Shown here: piece after piece, positions 34,560 to 47,392 of the stretch
How the letters are laid out: every line of letters begins with the position of its first letter
Position numbering within the stretch: the first letter of the stretch is position 1
NCBI GenBank assembly: GCA_033030425.1
Contig: JAUFSD010000024.1
Location: 1,116,001-1,180,000, forward strand
From: Verpa conica
Taxonomy: Eukaryota; Ascomycota; Pezizomycetes; Pezizales; Morchellaceae
Length of the DNA stretch: 64,000 nucleotides
Reading direction: 5' to 3'
The notes under the pieces: model-generated
Seen by the model: only the letters and a program-made list of their open reading frames with translations
Told to the model about the DNA's origin: nothing
Databases searched by the model: none
Position numbers and translations under genes: made by a program

Positions 34560-36136
34560 TACCAAGCGTGATCCAGATCTTCCATGATGTGTTTATTTCT
34601 AATCTCTATGTAAATAGGATAAAATCTAAGATCCTATGATAGCACCACATATGCCGTCAACCTCTGAAACCTCTGCCCTTCTTAATATTTGCCCGAAATA
34701 CCTCTAAGGTATTGTTTAGACGTGTAATACTCGTACTTACTTAAAAGCTAACCTTGGGGCTAAGATCAACCCCCCTTTACAGTTACCTGAAGTCACTACA
34801 AAATAGCCACCCAAGGCCGAAGTCTTATGTTAGACTTAATCGCCACCTAAATATCTATATCGAATTATACCGCCCGGATACCACCAAGTTATACCGGTAG
34901 CCGAATCTTGTGTCTGCCTCGAGTAGGGGCTGAGGGGATGTGCGTGGGAAAGGCAGAAGAAAGAATGAAGGAATGAATTGAAAAGAGGTGAAAAGAGAAA
35001 AAATAAAAAAAAAAAAAAAAAAAAAAAGAAAAGGAGAGGAAAGGAAGGAACAGAAAAGAAAAAGAAAAAAATATAAAAACAAAAACAAAAAAAAAAAGAA
35101 AAAAGAAAAGGAAAAAAAGGATGGAAAAAGGATAAAGATAAAAAAAAAAAAGAAAAGGAAAAAGAAAGAGATGAAAGAAGAAAAAAAAAAAAAAAAGAAA
35201 ATGGAAGAACAAGTGAGTCGGAAAGGGGGGCTATGGGTAGGGGAAGAGAAGCTGTTGAAGTATGAGAGAGTGAGAAAGAGAAGTCGATGAAAAGAGAAGT
35301 TAAAGGAAGGCAGGGAGGGCGAGTTGACGAAGATTTGTTGAAGTGTGAGAGACTGAGCAATGATCGAGGGTGGGAGGTGAGAGATGGACGAAAAGGAAGA
35401 GAAGTTATAGGAAGAGAGGAGGGAGGGTGAGGGCGAGGAGGGGAATAGATACCAACCGCGAAACCCTACTCGATTCATCAGCTTAAACCGGACGTGGTTT
35501 AGGTTGAACATGATCAATTGTCCACCTGGACCGATAAACCTACGGCACTCGATACATAAGAGCCAGCCTAAAAAAGCTCATACGCAAATCATAATTTATA
35601 CCTAAAGAACGTAATACATTAAGACTAATATCACAAAATACCGAAAAGCCACGTTATGGCAACCATTGAAAAAGATTTACACACCGCCTCTACCTATTTT
35701 ATGTCGGTCTTTAAAACAAAAAACAATTCAAGTTCTAAGAAACGACCAATAATCTTAGTCCAATAGGCAAAAACACCAAAAAGCCAATTTAAAGGATTGT
35801 CGTGTCCTTCGACACTCCGAAACCCAAACATATCCTTAAAAAGCGTGTTAGTGCGTTATTGTTATAGCCACCAGGCAAGCACTCAAAATACTCCATACTA
35901 TATATACATATATATCTGCATCGTTCCACACCAGAATACACCCAAGGGAAACACATTTACACACGTTCATATTGATTGAAACGTTGCAGGCCGAGAGTGC
36001 TATTTAATATATCTATTTAAGACGGTTAGTCACCGTCTTCACACATACTCGTTTAATTCCCGTTCACCCCCTGGTGGACACTTGTGCGGTGGAGAAGGTT
36101 TTTTAGAGGGAGGGTATGTATCGCGTTTTGGTGAGG
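34560..36136. other. spacer with purine tract
   Basis: Contains the A/G tract at 34978-35440 (listed separately). The rest is AT-rich without coding signal. Three overlapping minus-strand ORFs of Phe/Ser/Leu composition are translations of the tract, not genes. Confidence 0.45.
34978..35440. repeat. purine-biased tract (poly-A/AAAG then GGA-rich)
   Basis: About 235 nt almost entirely A and G with A runs over 20, then about 225 nt still strongly purine-rich. The second half contains an imperfect internal duplication: the segment from about 35244 and that from about 35328 share TTGAAGT(A/G)TGAGAGA and AGAGAAGTTA. Confidence 0.8.
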
Positions 36137-36632
36137 GCATGTAGGTGGTGGATCGAGGAGGGGGGGGTGGAGGGGAGTAGGGGAGGGTAATGGTGGGGGT
36201 GAGGGTAAGTAGGAGGTGGATCGAGGAGGGGGGGGTGGAGAGGAGTAGGGGAGGGAGAGGATGGGGAGGGCGAGGGTAAGTAGGAGGTGGACCGAGGAGG
36301 GGGGGGTGGAGGGGAGTAGGGGAGGGAGAGGATGGGGAGGGTGAGGGTATGCAGGAGGTGGATCGAGGAGGGGGGGGTGGAGGGGTGTTGGGGAGGGTGA
36401 GGAAGGGGAGGGTGAGGGTACGTAGGAGGTGGACCGAGGAGGGGGGGGGTGGAGGGGTGTTGGGGAGGGTGAGGATGGGGAGGGTGAGGGTATGCAGGAG
36501 GTGGATCGAAGACGGGGGGGTGGAGGGGAGTCGGGGAGGGAGAGGATGGGGAGGGTGAGGGTATGTAGGATGTGGATTCGAGGTGGGGGGGGTGGAGGGG
36601 AGTCGGGGAGGGTAAGGATGGTGATAAATGCC
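36137..36632. repeat. 71-bp G-rich minisatellite, about seven units
   Basis: Unit starts fall at about 36137, 36205, 36276, 36347, 36418, 36490 and 36561, a period of 71 (once 72). Each unit contains GGAGGTGGA(T/C)CGAGGA followed by a G run of 7-9 and several GGGG or GGGAGGG blocks. Because 71 is not a multiple of 3, all three minus frames stay open as Pro/Ser/His-rich shadows; none needs to be a gene. Confidence 0.9.
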
Positions 36633-36710
36633 AGGCAATCACTGGTATGATTGTCTGGCGCAGTGTAAGATACTCCCATTCCATATTTATATTATCTTCG
36701 CTAACTTTGC

Positions 36711-36750
36711 GGTTTGCTGCGACTCGCACGGTGCGGGCCGCAGCAAAACC
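36711..36750. repeat. nested inverted repeat (hairpin)
   Basis: GGTTTGCTGCG at 36711-36721 pairs with CGCAGCAAAACC at 36739-36750 (one bulged base). Inside it CGCAC pairs with GTGCG around a single G. A compact cruciform-capable element in GC-rich sequence next to the minisatellite. Confidence 0.7.
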
Positions 36751-39700
36751 TCCAGCGTTGGGGTCTACCTTGTCGTGGTGCTGGAGCTTTAATCCAAATG
36801 ACCTCAACTACATACCCCAGACAACTATTAAGTCCCGGGGGTTCCCCCATATTGACTCTAGGGACCTTTGACTAGTTATATTAGCATGAGGATGAATAAG
36901 GTAAAATACTGAGTGGTGGAAGACAACAACCTTCAATACCTATTTCCGGTTAAGATCACTATTACCCGATACTATGTGTATTAGAATCACTCTTAGCCTG
37001 ACTCGATTACAAGAGCTACTCTTCCGCATTTTCTAGTGCTCTGTGAATAAGGTGGTGGGCACTTTGGCTTAATTTTTATTCTTTACCGAGTCATACCACA
37101 TCATAATATTCGTCAGGGAAAGCCATTTTTACGGAAGTATAAGAAGAGAAATATTACCATTTTGTAACCCTCTCGTCAACGCCCACAGTATACTTTATCT
37201 ACGCCAATTAAGGTACATGGTTATCAGCGTACTACATACTTACATGATAAACTAACCGAAGTGGGAAAGTACCTCACGCTTTGACCCCCGTTATATGACA
37301 GAGCTTACCCGATGGAAATACCCGAATAATAGCTATACGAAAACAGATAACAAAATCCCCCACTAGTCCAACTTTAACCGGTGTTATAACGACTTCGGTT
37401 TGCGTCACATGTTAGTCATTGCGATCGTTTTCCTTCATCACAAGCGCTTAATAAATTTAGTATGTGAAAGCGAACAAGAAAGGCGGTAAAATGATGAGTA
37501 ACCAGCTTATTCTGGATCTCCAAACACCGATAGCGAACTTTGAGTGCTATTGTAGTATTGCCGCGCCCACTCCCGACATAACCCCTCACTAATTCGTGTA
37601 TAGCCTTTCTACGAGGAACTATATCTATACGCTAAGATCCGCACGATGACGAGTGACGCATGAGTTTACATTAACATCTGTATAAAGATAATGATTTAGC
37701 TACATTGAAATGATTTCTTTTATGGCACTGGTGCCAAGACTAATGTCAAAGTAAGGCACGTGACGTGTTCCGTACCCCAGGGCTGACCTTAAGACACCTG
37801 TTATGATTATATAACAGCGCTAGTAGCTAGATTATATAGAGAGAGTTGGAGACAACCCTCAAATAAACATCAATATAACTATTGCTTATCTTGAGCCCTA
37901 CACTTTTTTGTTATTAAGAGTAATCCTTAGCTAGACCTCATGATTTTCAGCTAATTGAACCTTGCCCACAGCATCTCTCGTATCTCGTAAGCTATCAAAG
38001 GTGTCATACTTGCGTAGCAGTCTAATATCTAGTAAGTTTGCGTGCGCAGTGAGGCTGAGATTATTCATTCTATACCACTGATTCACCTTCCGCTAAAGAC
38101 TTTGCGTGGCATCTTGGGAAAACTTTTAGAAGAACAACTTTTCCAACGGACCGGGCCGGCCGAATCATTTAAATCCTTATACAAGAGTGTAAATATAGTT
38201 TACCTCATTTAGTATACACCAGCTATAAAGTCTATCCAAATACAAATATCAACAGGAACGAATCTCCCTTATCCCCAATGGATATAAAACAAATTTCTAA
38301 AGCTTTTTTATTCTGCTGGTTTTAATACCGGTTGTTGCGAGGTTCTACTATGAGAGTCGGTTGCGTTGCTGTTTACAGAATCGAACGGTCATTATTTCTC
38401 ACTCGTAGTGAGACACAGCGGCGCCGACCCCGAGCAAGCGGGGTTCATGTGGTTTATATAATTATACTATATTAATCTACTCGGAACCTATGAATCCTGA
38501 AATCTTGAAAGTTTGGCTCTTACGCTGAGACAAGTTCTTGTTGTTGCTTAGTAAGCATACTCAGCGGCTCTAAGCCAGGCACTAGTTCGTCTCCGAACAG
38601 CTACACCAGGATCCGACGCAATAGAAACTGTTGGCTAGTGGGGGTACACCTATTCGGTTACTCATGCCTCTAGCTCTGCTTTGTTATTCGTAGCGAGAGA
38701 GAATCCTTGAAGCTTTATTTAAGGATAGATGCTAGCACTTCCGTAGTTTGGTTGCTGCCCCCAAGAAGATATCGTCTTCACGTTCGTTTTAATAGCGAAC
38801 ACTAGATGTCTCTACGTATACTGATATTGGAGCGGCATTCAGGGAATAAGCTGGATACCCGGTTATTGACCGAGACGATGTTGGACGTGACAAGATAATG
38901 AGGGCACGTAACTGTAAAACTCCGGATTGACTTCTCTCGGCCGGCGAAACCTAATCATCATCTGCTGAATAAGTAGTAAACCCTCTATAACGCTTATAGA
39001 AATTCATTGTACATAATACCTGAGCGTTCACTTACCTCTGTAGATATCCCCAGAGCGGAAGTAAAGGCACAGTACCTCTCTGTAGTTTTGCTGTTCTCTA
39101 AACATTCGGTTGCTATGTAGTAAGCCGGGGGGACAAAGAGCGCTCTGTTCCCTAGGTATTAGGCTTACAACCGCCCTCCCACCGGGGGGTCTCTTCCCCA
39201 AGCCGGATTTATTAAGCAAGAACTGGGAACTTTTAAAGCACTGGTAGCTCGTTTAAACCTATAACAGAAGCTCTAGCTACATAATAGTGTACACAACTCG
39301 GTTAGAAAAAGCTGTTGATTAATCTGGGTGTAGGCGTTGACTGTAGGCGTTGCCACCCTGGGAGCTGGATCACCTATACTATGAACAGATATTCCTGGTA
39401 ACCACAGCAACCTCAAACTCGAGACAAAATTTCTGTCGCTAAAAACTACCGAGCCGTGGTAGGAATTCCTGCAAGAGGCGATTGATGTGGCTCAATTTAT
39501 GAAGAATTTTAATATTGATTTTGTACTCCCCACCGCCGTTACATCAAGGCATTCGTTTTGGTGTTCCTCCTCGTTGCCGCCATCCAGCTATCAGTAAAAC
39601 GCCCAGTCCCCCGACATAAAGAGTGTTAAATCATCTCTGCATCGGCCTTTCGTTCTGCGTTGTATATTCCTTAACTACCAGAGGATACTAAGTTCCAGTG

Positions 39701-40508
39701 ATTGTGGGTGATATGGGTTCTGATATCAGTACATATGTCTTATAGAAAACTATACCTGGTCGCCTCAGACAGGCACTCTGGGGTAGTTTATAGCTTGCGT
39801 GTAGGAAGATTGTTTTTGGAAAATTACTGGGCCTTCCGCGGAGGAACTAGACGTTTTTATCTCTTTGTTTCTCTTTTTTATAACTAGTTCTAGTAGTTCA
39901 TTTCACCCGCATAGTCTACTTCCTCAATTTGTAGATATCCGGGATTCTAAAGGCCCCCTTTGCACCAGCCATACAAGATAACCAAGATCAACTTCGACTG
40001 TGAATTCAGTGTGAGCATTTCATCTTGGGGCGACGCAACTTAGTAGTTAATTAAAAGACGTTGAATTTCTCTCGTTTTACAGTATTAATCAACACACAAA
40101 AAAATGACGGAAAAAAAATTAAGGGATTAAGGCAAAGGGGATAATAGCTAAAGAAAAAAGTAAGAGGAATTAAGGATTCAAGGCAAAGGAAATGATAGAT
40201 AAAGGAAAAAGGAAAAAAAATATAATTGGGATCTCAATGAGCCCTATCCACAGGTGTAACACTTATGGTTAACCTGATAGCCAAACGCGTTTGGCCCTAC
40301 CGCCTTTTAATTGCACCTGTAACTTAATTATCATGTGCCCACCGCTGACCTCCCATGTGAGCTACGACTAAAATCTCAATGATCTACGGCTGATTACAAA
40401 ATGAGGTTAGTACTAGTAATAACATATGCTTTGAATTAGATAAACAGAGGGAGGAATTAACTTATTGAGATTATTTTTGAATGGGGTTAAGGAGTATCCA
40501 GTTAGCAA
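36751..40508. other. gene desert
   Basis: No coding frame recognised over 3.7 kb. Near 38151-38176 the sequence CCGGGCCGGCC...CATTTAAATCCT resembles, in reverse orientation, the end of the MITE at 30415 and may be a decayed relative. A/G-rich patch at 40100-40220. Confidence 0.35.
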
Positions 40509-41644
40509 CTACTCGCAGGACTTTGTGAGCTTGTTGCATGGAAGGAACTTTGGTGCTGTAGTAGCCCGGATTCCGCTGCTTTCCTGTGCAAGCTGCTGAG
40601 TTGCCGATTTAAAGTGGATTTCACCCATTGAGAGGTGTTCCGCATCCTAATTGTATTAGCTAACTGTTTATAGAAAGAGAGACTTTGTTTAGGGGAAGCG
40701 TGATCCTACTTACAAGGTCAATTTTATCGACCTCATTCTTGAAGGAATCCTTCTCTGGAAGGGACAAGAGAGGGACATAAATCTTTGCCCCTTCACCTTT
40801 ATTACTCCCACCAGACTGTGAGATGCACTTCTGGCTGTTTCCTCCTTGCTCGATGGAGCTAACGATAATATTGCCGAGACGAGCGGAGAGACGCTCGACT
40901 TCAAAGTCGGCGACGTAGGTCCAATTGAATCCCGTGAGTCTGTTACAAATATTGAAGCCTGTGCGCATCTTCTTCACGGCTCTCGGCTCGATGGGTCTAG
41001 TATACTCCTTCCCGATCATCTCATCAAACTTACGTTTGTTATCGATAGGTGATGCTTCAGCCCCACCGTGCCCGAAGCCGAGACTAATTGCTCGGGACTT
41101 CCAGGTCTCCATGAGGAGCTTCTTCTCCTCCAATCTTAACGCCAAACTCTCGTCGATATTCTTTTTGTGGCCACTAGCTTCCCACAGATGCTCTTCTTCT
41201 AGGACATCTTCAAGTATAGTGCCATTGGGATTACGCTTTGGACGGCGAGGTGGCTGTGACAACATTGGGCTGAGGGGCTTAGGCATATACGGCTTTGGTA
41301 CGTATCTAGTTTTACCGACACGGTTGTTCCGGCCGTAAGATTTATTCATTTTACCGGTGAGAAAGCTTGGACGAGCCTTTCTTTCAGCGGTAGCAGCAAT
41401 CCCCATGCCCTTCATTCCTTCGAGCAGCTGACGTTCTTTTTTGGCCGCAGCAATCTACATGTTCTGTCAGTAGGTATTTGGATAGTGAGTAGAGAAAGAC
41501 TTACACGAGCTGCTACTCTAATTTCCATCTCTTTGTGGAACTGTTGATGAGTTAGAGGTTTCAATCAATGGACGTGAAAGGTTTGTTTACCTTTTGCCAA
41601 TTAGCCTCTGATTCAGGGCTCTTAGTGGTAGTATTTGGAGACAT
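40509..41644 (-). CDS. orphan basic protein, four exons
   Basis: Exons 41644-41591, 41540-41505, 41454-40714 and 40646-40509, introns of 50, 50 and 67 nt, all phase 0; 322 residues. The first exons encode a helical, charged start (SPESEANWQK, FHKEMEIRVAARIAAAKKER). The middle is basic and Pro-rich (KTRYVPKPYMPKPLSPMLSQ, PPRRPKRNPNG), followed by LEDVLEEEHLWEASGHKKN and a charged helix. The C-terminal exon reads DAEHLSMGEIHFKSATQQLA and ends CNKLTKSCE. Very regular splice sites (GTAAAC, GTAAGT, GTAAGT) support a live gene. Probably nuclear by composition; function unknown. Confidence 0.7.
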
Positions 41645-44600
41645 CGTGATAGTTTCAAAGGTAAAGAGATGTAGCAGCGGAAGGAGACGAGATAAGAGAT
41701 GATGAGGGGTTTGCTTGTAATTATTGGGTTAATGGATGATGAATGAAAATTGTGGAGTGTGTATGATGGATGATGGATGATGGGGGTTTGTGGAAAATTC
41801 TTGTGATAACTGACGTTCTTAAAGGTCAGCCCTGAGAGGGTATGGTGCATAGTAAGTGACTATGTAGTGCCAGCTTGGTACGGTGAATATGCAGACGAGT
41901 GACAGACTGTGACTGTTTATCTTTTCCTCGGGATTTCATTTATGCGTAACATATGGAGCAAACACGGCTTCACAAGTATCCTCCCCTAATATTTGATTTG
42001 CTACTTGAATTTTCACAATGGTAGTGAGCATTTAACTGGTACTCTCTGACTTCCCAATCAAGTCGGACAAGGTATAGGCTCTTTATTCTATCTAGAGATT
42101 GAGTATGATGTCAACTATACGTGATACTACTGTAACACTATAGTACATAACCTGAAGTTCAGTGTAAAGTGAAGATGATGGTTCTATTAAACAAGTGGGA
42201 AATCTGTCCCCTATTTATACAATAATATCTGTTACACAAAAATAATATGAGTCATTCTCGCCGGAATGCTCTTCCTTGTTCCGTAAACTTCCACAACAAA
42301 CTAGATAATTCCATTATCTTAATACATGACTAATACATGACAAATGTACAACTTAACATATTCGAGTGGGATACAATTAGAGTTAATGCAATTATCGGGA
42401 CAAAATGCTATCTAGATATGTGAATAATGTGGGCAGAATCTAGTGACGCATACTCACGCTAGGGCTACCTGCCTATGCTTTGTCATCGTTAGTCTTTTTG
42501 CCTACCGAGGTGGTCCTTCGAGGAGGAAATATAGAAGCAACTCTGGACCTAATTACTGGAGGGACGCGCAGGGACAACGTTTGCTACAAATGTCTTTCCC
42601 GTCACCATATATCACTCGATAGTCGCTTACAGTGCGCGTGGTAAAATATAGCCTTCAACAGGATAGACCCTTAACCCTGATATGTCTTACAATTCCTGGA
42701 TCCTCAAAGCAAACACTCATCGTGTGAAATCTCGCCTGTCATCCCCGTGAAATATCTCGCGGTGAAACTGATCACCCCTCTATAAATGGACCACATGATA
42801 CCTAGGGACTAAGCCAAAGACGAGACTCTATACCACAAGGGCAAAGCGAAACCAGCCTCACAGAAACTCTATTCAGGAAGGTAAGTCATTGATTTCTACG
42901 GTAGTAATCAGCCTCACGATGAAACAATTTACTAGGAAGCTTCTACAACGACACTGGTACATAGACCCCAAGTGAATCAAGGAAGCAGGGCAGAGGATAT
43001 TCGCACATACATTTCAACAGTTTCTATTATAGATTTAAGAGCCTAAACATTACCAATAGCTACCCATCATCTTTAACTACCTGGTACCTGATTATACCGG
43101 ACGTGCGGGGGGTAGGGGTGGGTACAAGGTATCATATTTTCTCCGCTATGAAAGTAGGACTTGAGATTGAGTAGTGGGGTCCCCCTTCGAGAAGATGGCG
43201 AGGAGATATCTCAAGTTAAGCATAGTGGTTAGTGAGCTGTTATGAGTTGCCCTTGCTTGTATGAGAATATTAAATATCGTGGAGAATCTTGATTTCATTG
43301 AGAGTTTGAGAGCTAATGTGAATGAGGAGCTTTCTAATCCTTTAGGTAGCAACTTGATACTTGCCCATACTTTAATCGTGTAATATATAAATGGAGCCAT
43401 CGTATATCTCTCTGCTCCGGAACCGCTTGCAGCTTACATTTCATACGCAGCAAGCCCATTTACTCCTTGAATCAGACAAAACAAGCTCGTAAATTTCGGG
43501 GGGTACACCGGTATGGCACGGTCCAGGCACTTCCAAGTCAGAAAGCCTTCATTCGGAGGTGATTATTGCCCTGAACGAAGTGAAAGGGTTATGGGGTGCA
43601 AGGCCTAGCGGGTTTCTGGTTGGCCAGCTGGCTCAGCCAATATATCAGTCCTCCGATCGAACAAACCCTAACCCAGTACAGGACCTTGCACTGGCGCCTA
43701 GAACAATACTCCCGATGATATAAAAGAACCTAGCACAGTATAAAGATATGCCTAGAGTACGGAGTATAACAAATTCTCGAGTTTACTCTACTGGGTTCTG
43801 GTTCTAGACCTGGGCCAGGGCCAGGGACGCGCAGCAGTCACGGGTGGAGGGGGCAGTCAATTAGGGCCAGCTCTGAGGCCCTCTGGCGGGACAGTTCATT
43901 TGGTATCGATCATGATTATGGCCCTTCGTTCAGGGCATGCGATCCCCCAAATGGCACCGGGGCAATGGGCAATGATCACGACCGGACGACCGCGCCCATG
44001 GCGGGGGTCGTCTCCAGTTCTTGAATGTCCGAGTTATTCTAACGCGAGCTCTCATTGGCCATAAAGTACCTAGTGACATATCGTGACGGACTGTTTCCAT
44101 CAATTAATGAATAAATACATCGGCTTTGCCAATCAAGTACTAACTATATTACGATTCAAATCTTGGGCTAGTATAAGATATTATTTCCATTTTGGGATTA
44201 AGTCCTCTATTTCGTCTAGGACTAATTCGGCAGCTATAAATACCTAGTTGTAGCCTCGTAATCAGCTTATAACCTATCTTACAAATAGAAATGTAGGTAT
44301 GCTAAAGGGTGCAAGTATCTTGTAGGTACTACACTACTTTAGTCTTATAGGTAGGTGTATCACGGCCCCTGGAATAAGGTTATGAGTATTATAATAAAGT
44401 GTAGGATACTAAGCTCTCTGTTATGCGTAAGACCTCGAATTTCACAGAATACAACGGACCAACGAGGCATATAGATTTGTCTTAGTAGTAAAAGGACGAA
44501 GTATACAACAGCTGAAACTACGGGGAGATGATCATGGCTACAAATGTTGATAAGAATTTATTTAAGGGAATCTCGTACAAATGGGGATGACCACACTACT

Positions 44601-44989
44601 CAAACATCAAACAAATATCTCGGGGCTAAAAGAATGAAATAAAGTACTGATACAAAAGCTGCCCTCCTAAAACGCCGGAATGACGACCCCCTTTGGTTAG
44701 CGACTACCTATACTACCATGTTATCCAAGATACCAAAATATTGAATCATCTATACTCCTTGAATATTGGTTAGAGTGTTGAAAGTTCGGAGGGGGATTAT
44801 GATTCAACAGACCTATAACTTATGAGCGACCTGACTAAGCTTAGTTCACAACCCCAGAATTCGACCTTTAGGTCATTGTAGACATTCTGCAATTATATCT
44901 AGTGGCTCTGATGAATCCTGAATATTGATATCGGTCATCCTACCATCTCTACAAGTGTCTAAAGCTTGTTATGGCTACAACTGTAGATA
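41645..44989. other. gene desert with inverted-repeat element
   Basis: Short ORFs only, such as 43146-43400 minus (84 codons, ATG start, no domain). Contains the GC-rich block bounded by a 14-bp inverted repeat at 43567-43937. CT/TG-rich minisatellite-like DNA near 41640-41800 is probably the promoter of the gene ending there. Confidence 0.35.
43567..43937. repeat. 371-bp block bounded by 14-bp inverted repeats
   Basis: TGCCCTGAACGAAG at 43567-43580 is matched by its exact complement at 43924-43937. The enclosed DNA is more GC-rich than its surroundings (CTGGGCCAGGGCCAGGG, GGAGGGGGCAG). No clear target duplication. A non-autonomous transposon with short ends is possible. Confidence 0.4.
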
Positions 44990-46707
44990 TTAGTTAGTGC
45001 CTGGGGGCGCACCCCAAGATACCCCCTGCATATACTGGCACGCAGAGGTCTGCTCGGCGGAATCATTATCGTTACAAAGTAAGTGATCGTTGTTATCCTC
45101 AACTACCAATGTAACGATTAATAGCCTTGCAGAGCGTCCTGAAGCGGGGATATTAGGCCGAGGATTCAACGAAGAAAACCAGAATGGTACCGGGTTCTGG
45201 TTATCGAGAAAGAATATATATACACCGCGGATGCAGTGAAGAGTATGTTTTGAGACTGTAGCATATGCTGTGGTCAACTTATAATAGTCATAGAGCTTCT
45301 GAATCTCCGACACATCATGCCTATCTGTTGGGCTAAGTGATACCACGATGACCTTATTTGTACTAGATGACCGCAAACTGCGAAAGTAATTTCCTGCAGT
45401 CCTTGAATCTACATTAGAATCAATTTGTAAAATTCCTTCGAGGAGCTCCGGCCATTTTAGTTGGGCTGCGTACTCAGGACCTCCGATATGTCGAGCTGTT
45501 GCACAAATGCTTGTAATTCCATACATTTCAACGCGTCCCATCCACTCAATTGGTGACGTCTGGAGTCGCGGATCATATATGTCCCAACCAAGATTTTCGT
45601 CCAGATGAAGCTCACTTCCCAGACGTACCAATTGCGTCTCATTTTGGTATTGAGATTGTGTGGGGAAATATTTATCCTGCTCAGGGACCACCGGGGGTGG
45701 GAGCGATATTGACAATTCATCATCAATGTCATACATTAACATATCCGAATCGCTGTTTTCTGCTACTTGGAGTACGATATTCTTTCTGACATTTCTTGCT
45801 CGTACACTAGGCGGAGTCGCTTCAGGACGAGGCGAGATTCGATCCAACACATTGCTGAGAGAGAACGACCGTCGGAGTTCCATTGTAGATTGTTTGGTAG
45901 TAGGTGTAGGAAATACTCCTGATTTGAAGAGGCTATCATCTTCCTCACGGGGAATACTCTTCTGGCGAACATCCTCTACCAGCTCCTCCCCTTTATGATT
46001 TCTTCGGATCCTTGGTCCAGTGTTCTTTGTCAGAGTGATATTGATGTCTGTTTGAATACGTACTTTCTCCATGAACGTTTTCAGTTCCTTACCCGCCATC
46101 TCTTCACTAGTCATAGTTGAGAGTCTCTCTGGTGAGATACCATTATATAGCATCTCTGCACTCAGCAAAGGATTTTTATCAAGATTAAAGGTAATTGTTC
46201 TGACCTTTGCTGAGTATTCCGCTGTCAGCTTGCCATCATCACCTCCAAAGGCTGCATAGACAAATGATTCAATCTCCAGAGCAAGGCGCTGGGAGTAACT
46301 ATCCAAGGTTTCGTTCTCAGGAATAACCAGTTCATGTTCCTTCATCATCTCCTCTCCCCGGAGGAGTAATGGGGTTTGTATGTGAAATATGACTTTACTA
46401 TGAGCTTCATCTCGTAAAATTCGAGACGACTTTTTCTTCTTCAGTGCGGACTCTGATTGAACGCGTTGCACCAGAGAGTCCTTGTTCTTTTTCTTTCGAA
46501 GTGCAGGCGGCTCTGGTACTATGCATGGATCAAAGAGTACCCGCGTTGTATCGTGTCCCCTTGTTGATAAGACCAGTGCACTTCGGGGAGCCCCCTTCCC
46601 TGACGTCTGTAACATTTGTTAGCGAGATAAATCACCAAATCTTGGGCAATAATTACGTAGAGTATGCCATCAGCAGGCTCCGGATCACCTCCCTTTTGGC
46701 GATTCAT
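44990..46707 (-). CDS. Bye1-like protein: TFIIS-M plus SPOC domains, no PHD finger
   Basis: Exon 1 46707-46657 (17 codons), a 50-nt intron (GTAATT, GCTAAC, TTACAG), exon 2 46606-44990; 555 residues. Residues about 95-215 form a TFIIS central domain (RNA polymerase II-binding): LALEIESFVYAAFGGDDGKL, FNLDKNPLL and GISPERLSTMTSEEMAGKEL. Residues about 370-490 form a SPOC domain: IEWMGRVEMYGITSICATAR to CIRGVYIFFLDNQNPVPFWF. This pair defines Bye1/PHF3/DIDO proteins, which bind elongating Pol II. Those normally begin with a PHD finger; here exon 1 stops right where one would begin (GDPEPADGILY). Without the splice the frame starts at an ATG inside the intron, which is less likely. Nuclear transcription role by homology. 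Confidence 0.8.
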
Positions 46708-47392
46708 TCTTTTGAATGTGTATGTATTTATCGTGATTCCTTAGTTATGAAACGGTAGGAATATTTTTTATATATTAGCAAGTGAGAATGTTTAGAAGAG
46801 AATCTGGTAGACGTTGTTTCCCTGTCTTTAGACGCTGGGACCCTTTAAAAGTAGTGGTGACTGTTGTGTGATGGGTGTGAGCTCACTCTTTATAGTGTGT
46901 CATTTAAGGCCGGGTAAAGACACCCTTGTGGTGTGACTGTGACTGCTACCTACCCTAGCCCTACACATATGTATATGGGGGCTGATCATATGGAGAAGGT
47001 GCTGGTCTGATTTATGGTATGACTATATGTAGCTCCGAAGAGGCTTTTTGTGTGATGTGAGAATTTTTACACTCATTTCTAAGGAGTATAAGAGTCGTAA
47101 CTACACGTTCATCGGGAGGACGTTATATCTAGGCATAATTGTAATAGTCGTAAAATTTGTGCCAAGAAACCTCAGCAAAAACAAGTATTTATTAAAAAAG
47201 AGGGTTAATAAAGAATTTAAAAAATCTCTTACACAAGCTCATTCAGTATAGAAATAATGCATAAACAACCACTCTTAGGCGAAATCCACCCATACTCAGA
47301 ACAATTCATAAGGAAAAAAACTCGTACAAAGAAAGATCTAGGTCATCACGGATGCCCTAGCCACGTGGGTATCCAACCGAAACCGTTATTTT
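46708..47392. other. intergenic
   Basis: Promoter side of the Bye1-like gene and 3' flank of the next. No coding frame recognised. Confidence 0.3.

Noticed and set aside
34836..35517. Phe/Ser/Leu-rich ORFs resembling multi-span membrane proteins
   Set aside because: Simple translation of the purine tract's complement; no start, no domain.
36039..36807. Three overlapping Pro/Ser/His-rich ORFs of about 200 codons
   Set aside because: All three minus frames are open because a 71-bp G-rich repeat cycles through frames; no codon preference separates them.
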